Source: Patiriisocius sp047731265 (GTDB taxonomy: Bacteria; Bacteroidota; Bacteroidia; Flavobacteriales; Flavobacteriaceae). Taken from it: a DNA stretch of 64,000 nucleotides. Shown piece after piece: positions 8,741-16,701 of this stretch. The translations under genes and the position numbers were made by a program. The notes beneath the pieces were generated by a model. That model saw only the letters and a program-made list of their open reading frames with translations, was not told the origin of the DNA and made no database searches. Location of the stretch: the NCBI RefSeq assembly GCF_047731265.1, contig NZ_CP159835.1:2914001-2978000 (forward strand), written 5' to 3'. How positions within the stretch are numbered: position 1 is the first letter of the stretch; every line of letters begins with the position of its first letter.

Positions 8741-9724
8741 TTAAATATTTTCTTCGCCGTCATCTTCTAATCCATCTTTTCTTATCTCTTTTTTATTCTG
8801 CTCTTCCTTACGTTTATCCCTGCCTGCTTTGCCTTTTTCTTCGATAAATTCATCCTCGCTATGAAAGTCAAGTCTATAAGAAACTCCTATTCGTCCATAG
8901 ACTCTAGATGGAGTATCTTTTAAACTATAGAGTACAGATGCGTCAATCTGCCAATCTTTTGTGACAAGCATTGCAACCCCACCACGTAATAATTGATCTG
9001 CATAAAAGTCACTTTCAATCCCTTGATTTTCAACAAAAATAGAAAACCAATCTGTCAATGTCTTGGTTAATGTTACGATATATCCATAACTGGGAGCATC
9101 TGTTCCCAATCTATCGGCATTAATGTTAGTTACTAAAACAAAACCGCTCTTAAAATTATTCTGAGTGGCTAAGACAATTTTTGGACTAATCGTAAATGCA
9201 TCTTCTAAAGTAAAAGGATTTTCTGCTGCATCAAAATTTACACCCACATAAGCAGACAAAGCAGGAATCAAATCTCTCCATTGAAACGTATTATTTGCTT
9301 TCCAACTATATAAATTCGGTGCCTCGAGTTCTCTTTTTCGATAGGGGTCATAAAAAAGATATTTAGCCCCAATGGTATTGCTTCTAAAATTGCTTTGAGT
9401 AAATTCAGAAGGAACAACTCCACGGGTATCTGTTACTTGGTTACTTTGATATTCTCCAATTAAGCTAACTTCAAGCTCTTCTTTCCAAAAACCAAATCGT
9501 ACCGCATAATCAACTGCAAAGGCAGACGTTTCTGTCTCTAATAATCTATGATCTTCTTTTCCTAAACCAAAACCTCCTTCAAATTGAAGCACATTTTTAC
9601 CTACTGAGAAAGCCCCTTGAGAACCACCCGGCCTGTTGTTGTTAATAGTTTCGGTATATTGAGCAGTCACAAAAAAAGGAGCTAATAAACCGCAAGCGAG
9701 TAAATAAAATATGTTAGATTTCAT
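8741..9724 (-). CDS. Outer-membrane beta-barrel, Phenol_MetA_deg-like
   Basis: 327 residues. A Sec signal peptide ends near FVTAQ. Alternating beta-strand segments rich in aromatic residues (LQFEGGFGLGKED, VDYAVRFGFW, IGVSYRLDF) follow, and the C-terminal ~30 residues are charged and low complexity (EEKGKAGRDKRKEEQNK). This fits the transporter-like outer-membrane family loosely named meta-pathway of phenol degradation; no phenol role is implied. It is the first gene of an operon with the GNAT acyltransferase (24-bp gap), which ties it to lipid or envelope work rather than catabolism. Divergent from the DUF4834 gene. The charged tail is an oddity and is probably periplasmic or disordered. Confidence 0.75.
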   Translation of the reverse strand: MKSNIFYLLACGLLAPFFVTAQYTETINNNRPGGSQGAFSVGKNVLQFEGGFGLGKEDHRLLETETSAFAVDYAVRFGFWKEELEVSLIGEYQSNQVTDTRGVVPSEFTQSNFRSNTIGAKYLFYDPYRKRELEAPNLYSWKANNTFQWRDLIPALSAYVGVNFDAAENPFTLEDAFTISPKIVLATQNNFKSGFVLVTNINADRLGTDAPSYGYIVTLTKTLTDWFSIFVENQGIESDFYADQLLRGGVAMLVTKDWQIDASVLYSLKDTPSRVYGRIGVSYRLDFHSEDEFIEEKGKAGRDKRKEEQNKKEIRKDGLEDDGEENI

Positions 9725-9828
9725 AGATACTGGTTTAATTCAAAGATATAAGAATTATCATTTATTTAATAGTAAGAACCTCGCTTTTTATGGTGCTATG
9801 TGTATTTTTGAATTTAGAATTTATTCCA

Positions 9829-10083
9829 ATGGCTTTTATTAAAACGATATTAATTATCCTATTAGTCTATTATGGACTAAAGTTTATTTTCAGATTGGCT
9901 TCTCCATACCTAATGAAGTACATACAAACGAAAGCAGGTCAAAAATTTGAGCAAGCTTTTGAGAATAACAATAAACAACCACCTGCTAAGGCGGAAGGTG
10001 AAATTACCATCGAGAAAGTTCCAAAACAAAAAAAATCTTCAAATGAAGTAGGAGAGTATATTGATTTTGAAGAACTTGACTAG
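9829..10083 (+). CDS. DUF4834 small membrane protein
   Basis: 84 residues from ATG 9829 (MAFIKT). A further in-frame ATG at 9790 would add 13 residues that do not resemble the family, so I prefer 9829. It has one N-terminal membrane segment (ILIILLVYYGLKFIFRLA), a short basic/amphipathic stretch, then a hydrophilic tail ending EYIDFEELD, the conserved acidic end of DUF4834 proteins. Function unknown. It precedes the YfhO-like gene by 135 bp, a pairing I recognise from other Flavobacteriaceae. Confidence 0.8.
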   Translation: MAFIKTILIILLVYYGLKFIFRLASPYLMKYIQTKAGQKFEQAFENNNKQPPAKAEGEITIEKVPKQKKSSNEVGEYIDFEELD

Positions 10084-10218
10084 TTTTCTTTATTACTGCT
10101 TCTCGCGCTCAAATATTTTAAATAATTGTATTTTCGTTGGATATTAGCTATTCTAATTAGGATTTAAATACTGATAAGAATACCATTATTTTATACCATT
10201 CAAACTTCAGGTTCGTCT

Positions 10219-12663
10219 ATGCACTTTTCTATAAAAAAAATACTGCCGCATTTAATTGTCATCCTTCTATTCATTATAATCGCCGTTGGATATTTTAGTC
10301 CAGTACTTCAAGGCAAAACTATTTTTCAAAGTGACATCGCCCAGCACAACGGGATGGCAAAAGAATTACGAGATTTTAGAGAAACCGATGGTGAAGAAAC
10401 CTATTGGACCGATAGCGCTTTTGGAGGAATGCCAACATACCAGTTGGGAGCTCGTTACCCGTTTGATATTATAAAAAAATTGGATGAAACAATTCGTTTT
10501 CTTCCGAGACCAGCAGATTATCTTTTCCTATATTTTATTGGAATATACATCTTATTTTTAGTCTTAAAATTAGATTATAAACTTGCATTTTTAGGAGCCT
10601 TGGCTTTTGGTTTTTCCACCTATTTGATTATAATACTTGGGGTTGGACACAATGCAAAAGCACACGCCATTGCATACATGCCATTAGTATTAAGCGGAGT
10701 AATCCTTACGTTTAGAGGGAATTATTTATGGGGTTTTTTACTTACAGCATTAGCAATGGGTTTAGAATTAGTGGCCAATCACTTCCAGATGACCTATTAT
10801 TTAATGTTCTTGGTAATTTGTATTGGTATTGCCTACTTAGTAGATGCCTATAGAAAAAAAATACTACCTCATTATTTCAAAGCATGCTTAATATTACTGG
10901 GAGCGGTTATGATTGCATTAGGTCTTAATGCTGCAAATTTGATGGCCACTAAAGAATATGCAGACACTTCTACGAGAGGTAAAAGTGAGCTTAGTATAAC
11001 ACCAAACGGCGCTCCAAATGGAAATAGCGAAGGCTTAGATTATGACTATATTACCACCTATAGCTACGGAAAATTAGAAAGTCTAAACCTGTTTATCCCA
11101 CGATTTATGGGAGGAGGAACCAGTGAAGCGTTTCCTGAAGATAGCGCTACAGAAGAAGCGTTGTTAAAAATGGGAGCGTCGTCACAACAAGCAAAAGAAA
11201 CACTCACTCAAATACCTTTATACTGGGGGGATCAACCCATTGTTGCAGCGCCGGCATATGTTGGGGCAATCGTAATATTTTTAGCGGTCCTTGCCTTATT
11301 TTTGGTGAGAGGTAAATTAAAATGGTGGATCCTTTCAGCCTTTATATTGAGTCTATTTTTATCGTGGGGTAAGAATTTCAATTTTTTAACTACGTTTTTT
11401 ATTGATTTTGTCCCTTTATACAATAAGTTTAGGGCAGTTTCATCGATTCAGGTTATTATCGAATTGGTACTGCCAATACTTGCTATTGTTGGACTACATA
11501 AATTTTTATATGATTTTGTTTCATCTGAAAAGAGAAAGAAAGCATTGCTGTACGCTACAGGGATTACAGGAGGATTAACAGTACTACTTATGCTGTTTAA
11601 AAGTAGTTTATTCAGTTTTGTAAGTCCTTATGATGGAGATATTATTGAAGCACTTGGTGCTCCTTTTATGGATGCAGTGCGAGAAGACAGGGCTACAGTA
11701 TTAACTTCAGATGCATTAAGGACGCTTGCTTTTATTGTATTGAGTGCTGGTTTACTTTGGTTATTTCTTAAAGATAAGTTCAAAGAAACATTTGTTATAG
11801 GTTCTTTGGCCGTTCTTATACTAGTTGATTTAATTAGTGTTGATAGGCGTTATGTTAATAATGACGATTTTGTAAATGCTAGCGTAATGGAACAACCTTT
11901 TACAGAATCTCTTGCAGATACTCAAATTAAAAAGGATGAAGACAGGTTTCGCGTGTATGATGCGAGCAATAACTTTTTAAACAGTGCCCAAGCAAGTTAT
12001 TTCCATAATTCTTTGGGTGGTTACCATGCAGCAAAACCGGGAAGATTGCAGGATATAGCAGATTTTTATATAGACAATGGGGATATTGGAGTTCTTAACA
12101 TGATGAATGTTCGTTACATTTTAGTTCGAGGAAAGAGTGGGGGAGTTACCCCGCAGAGAAACCCCTATGCAAATGGCAATGCCTGGTTTGTAAAGGACGT
12201 TGTTTTAGCTGAAAATACTACAGAAGAACTACTATTATTAGATAGTTTGGATACTAAGAATGTAGTAGTGATCCATAAAGAATTTGTAAATGAAATTCCT
12301 ACTGATAAAATTGAAAGAGATTCAACTGCTACTATTGAATTAACTTCTGAAAAACCAAATCACTTAGTGTATGAGGCCGCGACAAAATCGCCTCAACTAG
12401 CTGTGTTTTCAGAGACATATTATAAAGATGGCTGGAACGCTTATGTGGATGGTGAGCGAACAGATTACCTTAGAGTAAATTACTTATTAAGGGCGATTAC
12501 CGTTCCTAAAGGTTTTTCAAAAATTGAATTTAAATTTGAACCACAGGTAGTTAAAACTGGTAGTAGTATTATGCTAGGAAGCGGAATATTGTTAGGACTT
12601 TTATTTATTGGCGGTTTATTTATCGAGTACCGAAAACGAAATACTGACCCCCCCCAAGATTAA
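10219..12663 (+). CDS. YfhO family integral membrane protein
   Basis: 814 residues. The first TM helix is at about 10-30 (ILPHLIVILLFIIIAVGYF), followed by a large extracytoplasmic loop with QSDIAQHNGMAKELRDF and a run of about ten further hydrophobic segments to about residue 560. A soluble domain (about 575-780) follows, then a C-terminal TM helix. The YfhO family resembles GT-C type membrane glycosyltransferases; in Gram-positives it helps glycosylate teichoic acids. Here it is followed after only 6 bp by a GT4 glycosyltransferase, so a role in envelope polysaccharide or protein glycosylation is likely but inferred. A short poly-C run (cccccc) precedes the stop. Confidence 0.87.
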   Translation: MHFSIKKILPHLIVILLFIIIAVGYFSPVLQGKTIFQSDIAQHNGMAKELRDFRETDGEETYWTDSAFGGMPTYQLGARYPFDIIKKLDETIRFLPRPADYLFLYFIGIYILFLVLKLDYKLAFLGALAFGFSTYLIIILGVGHNAKAHAIAYMPLVLSGVILTFRGNYLWGFLLTALAMGLELVANHFQMTYYLMFLVICIGIAYLVDAYRKKILPHYFKACLILLGAVMIALGLNAANLMATKEYADTSTRGKSELSITPNGAPNGNSEGLDYDYITTYSYGKLESLNLFIPRFMGGGTSEAFPEDSATEEALLKMGASSQQAKETLTQIPLYWGDQPIVAAPAYVGAIVIFLAVLALFLVRGKLKWWILSAFILSLFLSWGKNFNFLTTFFIDFVPLYNKFRAVSSIQVIIELVLPILAIVGLHKFLYDFVSSEKRKKALLYATGITGGLTVLLMLFKSSLFSFVSPYDGDIIEALGAPFMDAVREDRATVLTSDALRTLAFIVLSAGLLWLFLKDKFKETFVIGSLAVLILVDLISVDRRYVNNDDFVNASVMEQPFTESLADTQIKKDEDRFRVYDASNNFLNSAQASYFHNSLGGYHAAKPGRLQDIADFYIDNGDIGVLNMMNVRYILVRGKSGGVTPQRNPYANGNAWFVKDVVLAENTTEELLLLDSLDTKNVVVIHKEFVNEIPTDKIERDSTATIELTSEKPNHLVYEAATKSPQLAVFSETYYKDGWNAYVDGERTDYLRVNYLLRAITVPKGFSKIEFKFEPQVVKTGSSIMLGSGILLGLLFIGGLFIEYRKRNTDPPQD

Positions 12664-12669
12664 AAATAG

Positions 12670-13953
12670 ATGAAAAAAGTACTCATCATCTGTTATTATT
12701 GGCCCCCTGCGGGCGGACCTGGCGTACAGCGATGGCTTAAGTTTGCTGCTTATCTACGAGAGTTTGGTGTGGAGCCTATTCTTTTTGTTCCTGAGAATCC
12801 CGAATATCCTATTATTGATAATGACATTGTGAATGAAGTTCCTTTAGACCTCACTATTTTAAAACTCCCTATTAAAGAACCATATCGCTTTGCTAAGTTA
12901 CTTTCTTCAAAAAAGACAAAACGAATAAGTAGTGGCATCATTTCGAATAAAAAATCTTCAATAATTGAAAAAATACTATTGTACATCCGAGGTAATTTTT
13001 TTATTCCAGATGCTCGAATAGGTTGGGTAAAGCCTGCTATAAAATTCTTAACAAACTATCTGGAACATAATAAAATCGATGTGATAATTTCTTCAGGCCC
13101 TCCGCATAGTTTGCATTTAATTGGGTTGGGTGTAAAAGAGAAACATACCATCCCCTGGATTGCAGATTTTAGAGACCCTTGGACAACGATTCATTATCAC
13201 TCTTCGTTAAAGCTTTCTGAAAAATCTGAAGCAAGGCATAAGAGATTAGAACGAATAGTTTTAAATGAGGCTGATGAGATTATAGTAACAAGTCCTTCCA
13301 CTAAAATTGAATTCAAAGCAATTACTAATAAACCAATTACAGTAATTACAAATGGTTTTGAACCCAAAGAAGGGATTCAAAGAGTATTGGACACAAAATT
13401 TACAATAGTGCATACAGGTTCTATTTTAAGCGAACGAAACCCAGTAATTTTATGGAGGGTACTTTCTGAATTAGTTGCTGAAAATGCAGTATTTAAAAAC
13501 GACTTAAAAATTATTTTTGCCGGAGCAGTGAGTGAAGTGGTTATTAAAAACATAAAAGAAATAGATCTTACTGAAAATCTAGAGATGAAAGGCTACGTAA
13601 ACCACCAAGAAGCAATACAGCTTCAACATAATGCACAAGTATTGTTGCTTTTAGAAATTGACAGACCAGAAACGCGCGCTATTATACCTGGAAAACTATT
13701 TGAATACCTAAAAGCAAAGAGGCCTATTCTTGCTTTAGGACCTGACGGAAGTGATATAGAAGCCATTCTTACTGAAACTAATACCGGAGATTATATCCCA
13801 ATTACTCTTGAAGGAAAAATAAGAGATGTGATACTACAGCACTACAAAAGTTATAAATCTGGAACATTGGAAGTTGCATCTAAAGGGATATCAAAATATA
13901 GTAGAAAGTCATTGACGAAAGAGCTATCTGAAGTCATTTTTCGGAATTTATAA
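12670..13953 (+). CDS. Glycosyltransferase family 4
   Basis: 427 residues in a GT-B fold. The N-terminus has the glycine-rich acceptor motif WPPAGGPGVQRWLKFAAYL, seen in flavobacterial GT4 enzymes. DFRDPWTT is at about 163. The C-terminal half carries the nucleotide-sugar region around GKLFEYLKAKRPILALGP with the conserved Glu of the E-x7-E motif. Cytoplasmic or membrane-associated. Starts 6 bp after the YfhO gene, so the two are co-transcribed and probably act on the same glycan. Donor and acceptor are not readable. Confidence 0.9.
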   Translation: MKKVLIICYYWPPAGGPGVQRWLKFAAYLREFGVEPILFVPENPEYPIIDNDIVNEVPLDLTILKLPIKEPYRFAKLLSSKKTKRISSGIISNKKSSIIEKILLYIRGNFFIPDARIGWVKPAIKFLTNYLEHNKIDVIISSGPPHSLHLIGLGVKEKHTIPWIADFRDPWTTIHYHSSLKLSEKSEARHKRLERIVLNEADEIIVTSPSTKIEFKAITNKPITVITNGFEPKEGIQRVLDTKFTIVHTGSILSERNPVILWRVLSELVAENAVFKNDLKIIFAGAVSEVVIKNIKEIDLTENLEMKGYVNHQEAIQLQHNAQVLLLLEIDRPETRAIIPGKLFEYLKAKRPILALGPDGSDIEAILTETNTGDYIPITLEGKIRDVILQHYKSYKSGTLEVASKGISKYSRKSLTKELSEVIFRNL

Positions 13954-13980
13954 ATCACTTAATCATTATAAATTAAGAAA

Positions 13981-14037
13981 ACCCCTGCAAGACGAGATGT
14001 CTTAACAGAGGATTCAAACTAACCAACTAAAAAAATT
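13981..14037 (+). repeat. Hairpin plus AACTAACCAAC element, copy 1
   Basis: An imperfect hairpin (cccctg ... cagagg with inner agac/gtct) is followed by aaactaaccaactaaaaaaa. The same layout recurs at 15661-15717. Such hairpins followed by CTAACCAAC are often seen in leaders of flavobacterial genes, but no + strand ORF follows: the next gene is on the - strand. It may be an orphan leader, or a terminator for the glycosyltransferase. Confidence 0.5.
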
Positions 14038-14060
14038 ATTAGTACTTTCTAAATTTTTAT

Positions 14061-15389
14061 TTATAATCCGCTTCTTTTCCTAGAAGTGCTTTTTGAGCTT
14101 CCGCCGCGATTTGCTTTGGAAGATTCAGATCTTGAACTTGATTTTTTAGCACTAGCGCCTTTAGAACTTTTAGTGTTAGAAGTTCTTTTTGCTGCTTGTT
14201 TATAAAAACCTCTTGTATCTTGAAAAGCACTTTGTGATCTGGTTTTAGAAATGCCGCGAGCCTTTGATTGACGTTGTGGTGTTCTGCTAGACACTGTTGT
14301 TCTCTTTTCAGAAGAAGGTCTATTGTTTACAGCAATACCACGGCTATTTCCTCTTGAGTTACTCTTTTTTGTTGTTGTAACTCCACTCGAACTTGTGGCT
14401 CTATTTTTTGCAATACCTCGATTATTGTTAATAGTTCCTTTTGAAACTTCAGAAGTAGTGCGGGTATTTTTAGCAATTCCTCTTGTGATGCTATTTGTTT
14501 TAGCGATACCACGAGCATTCGATGTTCTAGAATTACCCTTAACGAGTTTGCTAGCGCTATTTGCATTAGAAACACGACTTCTGTTATTAGCCTCTGTTCT
14601 TTGACTATTGTTTACGCGAGCTAAAGCTCTATCACTTCGACCGTGGTTAGAAACCATTGTGTTTCTGCGTTCTGGATTAAAGTTTCTATTTACAGTGGTT
14701 CTTCCATCTCTGTAATGAACCCTACTACCAGGTCTGTGAAAATAGCGTCTACCATTATTATAAGGTCTTATATAACGGTTATTGTAAAATTCAACATGGC
14801 TATAGTAACTATATCTAAATGGCGTATAATAACGACGGTATGGATTGTCCCAAACTACACAGCTCGCAAAAATTGGTGATACATAAAACACGTGCCAAGG
14901 GCGGAATACATAAAAACGGTTAAACGGATTGATAAAACCAGTAGCATAGCCAAAATGACCAAAGTTGTTATAATGAATATTTAATCCACCAACACGAACT
15001 AAACGACGATTTCTATAGCTAATATCTACAGTACCTGCTTGCACGATACGACCAAATTCGTCATAAAAAATAGGAACTTGTTCTACTTGAACCACCGCAC
15101 CATAATCATCATATTGTACAAAAGCTTCATAATCATATCCTGAATTAAAACTCATATCTACATTTGGCGTTGAGATGATAACTTCAGAGCCTTGTTGAGG
15201 CCCTAAGTATATAAAATCAAACTGACCATCTGGGAAAACCGAAAATTCCACACCACCTTCAACAAAAATATAAGCATTGCCATTATAACGATTTATGTTT
15301 GCATCTGCTGGAATAGTAGCTGCCTTTGTAGTGTGTGTTGCAATTCCTAATAATAGTAAACTGAACAAGAGTGTTTTGAAATTTTTCAT
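14061..15389 (-). CDS. Secreted Arg/Ser-rich protein with RGIAK repeats
   Basis: 442 residues. A Sec signal peptide (LLFSLLLLGIATHTTKA) is followed by a beta-rich, Tyr/Phe-rich globular region (about 25-225). The remaining half is highly basic and disordered, dominated by Arg, Ser, Asn, Thr and Lys. A short motif recurs in it: ARGIAKT, TRGIAKN, NRGIAKN, SRGIAVN and ARGISKT. No known domain name is certain; the globular part resembles hypothetical exported proteins of marine Flavobacteria. No T9SS tail is present. A cell-surface nucleic-acid or polyanion binding role is possible from charge alone. The tail is unlike any neighbour in composition. Confidence 0.72.
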   Translation of the reverse strand: MKNFKTLLFSLLLLGIATHTTKAATIPADANINRYNGNAYIFVEGGVEFSVFPDGQFDFIYLGPQQGSEVIISTPNVDMSFNSGYDYEAFVQYDDYGAVVQVEQVPIFYDEFGRIVQAGTVDISYRNRRLVRVGGLNIHYNNFGHFGYATGFINPFNRFYVFRPWHVFYVSPIFASCVVWDNPYRRYYTPFRYSYYSHVEFYNNRYIRPYNNGRRYFHRPGSRVHYRDGRTTVNRNFNPERRNTMVSNHGRSDRALARVNNSQRTEANNRSRVSNANSASKLVKGNSRTSNARGIAKTNSITRGIAKNTRTTSEVSKGTINNNRGIAKNRATSSSGVTTTKKSNSRGNSRGIAVNNRPSSEKRTTVSSRTPQRQSKARGISKTRSQSAFQDTRGFYKQAAKRTSNTKSSKGASAKKSSSRSESSKANRGGSSKSTSRKRSGL

Positions 15390-15660
15390 AATTAAAAAAT
15401 TTAGGTGTACTTGCTAAATTACTTTAATGAGCGTCGTACAGTCTATAAATATCACACACTATGCCAAACTATTAAGTAATTGTTTTTCAATTAAATAGCA
15501 TTCATGAATTGGTAATTAATATTTTGAAGAATAAAAAGAAATCGGATAAATACAAATATTAATAGCGGACTGAACTTTAGAAGGCTATTATATTATTAGG
15601 GTCAAATTATTAATAAACAAGTATTTTGGCTTAGCTGTATATTACCGCTAAAAAATTAAA

Positions 15661-15717
15661 ACCCGTTAATTCAAAGTTGAACGAACGGGTCTTAAAAACT
15701 AACCAACCAAAAAAAAT
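15661..15717 (+). repeat. Hairpin plus AACTAACCAAC element, copy 2
   Basis: Hairpin acccgtt ... aacgggt, then aaactaaccaaccaaaaaaaat, with the same spacing as copy 1 at 13981. The two copies are in direct orientation and flank the gene at 14061-15389. The surrounding stretch 15390-15837 contains no ORF or other feature that I can support. Confidence 0.5.
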
Positions 15718-15837
15718 CTTAAAGTGACTATTTAAACCTGTATCACTTTTTAATAGATACCAATATCTATGCCAAAATAAAATACTGAGGTAAAAAACAA
15801 TGATAAGTAATGAGCTGTTTTACTAAAATAAAGAATG

Positions 15838-16535
15838 TTATGTTTCAATAACTCTTTCAACAACCCTTGACCTTGTTTCCCTTTCTATGGTTATAAAATA
15901 AATACCTTTAACACCCACTAAGGTGGATAGGGTTGGTTATATTTTGTCTTGTGTGAGATATTAACTCTTTTCAAGAAATGTCAAATGCTCTTATAACATT
16001 CCAATATGGCATATCTGTAAAATACACTTTCCCATCTGAAGGACTTGGATAGAAAGTAACTTATTCCAAAGTAAATGAATCTACAGTTAAAATTTGGTCA
16101 CTATTAAATGGCTTGGTCACCATTTCGGGTTACTATTAATAAGGTTTTTGTGTTATTAGACATAGTGACAATCGAATAAGTAAATACTTATCCTAATAAT
16201 TGCATACTCCAAAATGTTTTAAAGTAAATATTTTCACAATCATTATTGATAGGATCAAGGCATTCCATTAACTTTCCCACGATTCAGCTGTGAAAATTTT
16301 GTTTATTATATCAACACTAGAAATTGTTGCAAACCGAACTTTGCAAGCGTTTCTTTGGATACTATTAACCTATTTGTAGTGAAATATCAGTTACTTCATT
16401 ATTAAAAGGCGCTGGAAATTCCGATCCATCTAAAACTAATTTGTGCAAATGCCATTCATTATCATATGGTGGTAGATCCTTTGCAGAACCTCTAAAGTTT
16501 GGCATTAAAAATATAATGAATATTTAATTTTTCAT
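15838..16535 (-). pseudogene. Decayed T9SS-sorted secreted protein
   Basis: From ATG 16535 the minus strand gives a signal-peptide-like start broken by TAA at codon 4 (MKN*IFIIFL). NEWHLHKLVLDG follows, a motif of small flavobacterial secreted proteins. Further fragments in other frames are TYSIVTMSNNTKTL, then VDSFTLE and a C-terminal T9SS type A sorting domain (YPSPSDGKVYF, GIYFITIER, VVERVI). Several stops and at least two frameshifts separate these pieces. Exported by T9SS when intact; its function is unknown. The region had no annotated-length ORF and would be missed by gene callers. Confidence 0.75.
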
Positions 16536-16701
16536 TGTGTAGACGCTGTTGGAAAAGATTGTTTCCTAAAACACCACGACTTAATAATAACTTTATTTCC
16601 AAATAAGTATCATAAAAAATCACTCTCAAATAAAGTTTTAATATCTCAAATCTTCTATTTTAACAAAGTTAAATCTATTATTTTCAGTGTGTTATTCGAA
16701 T

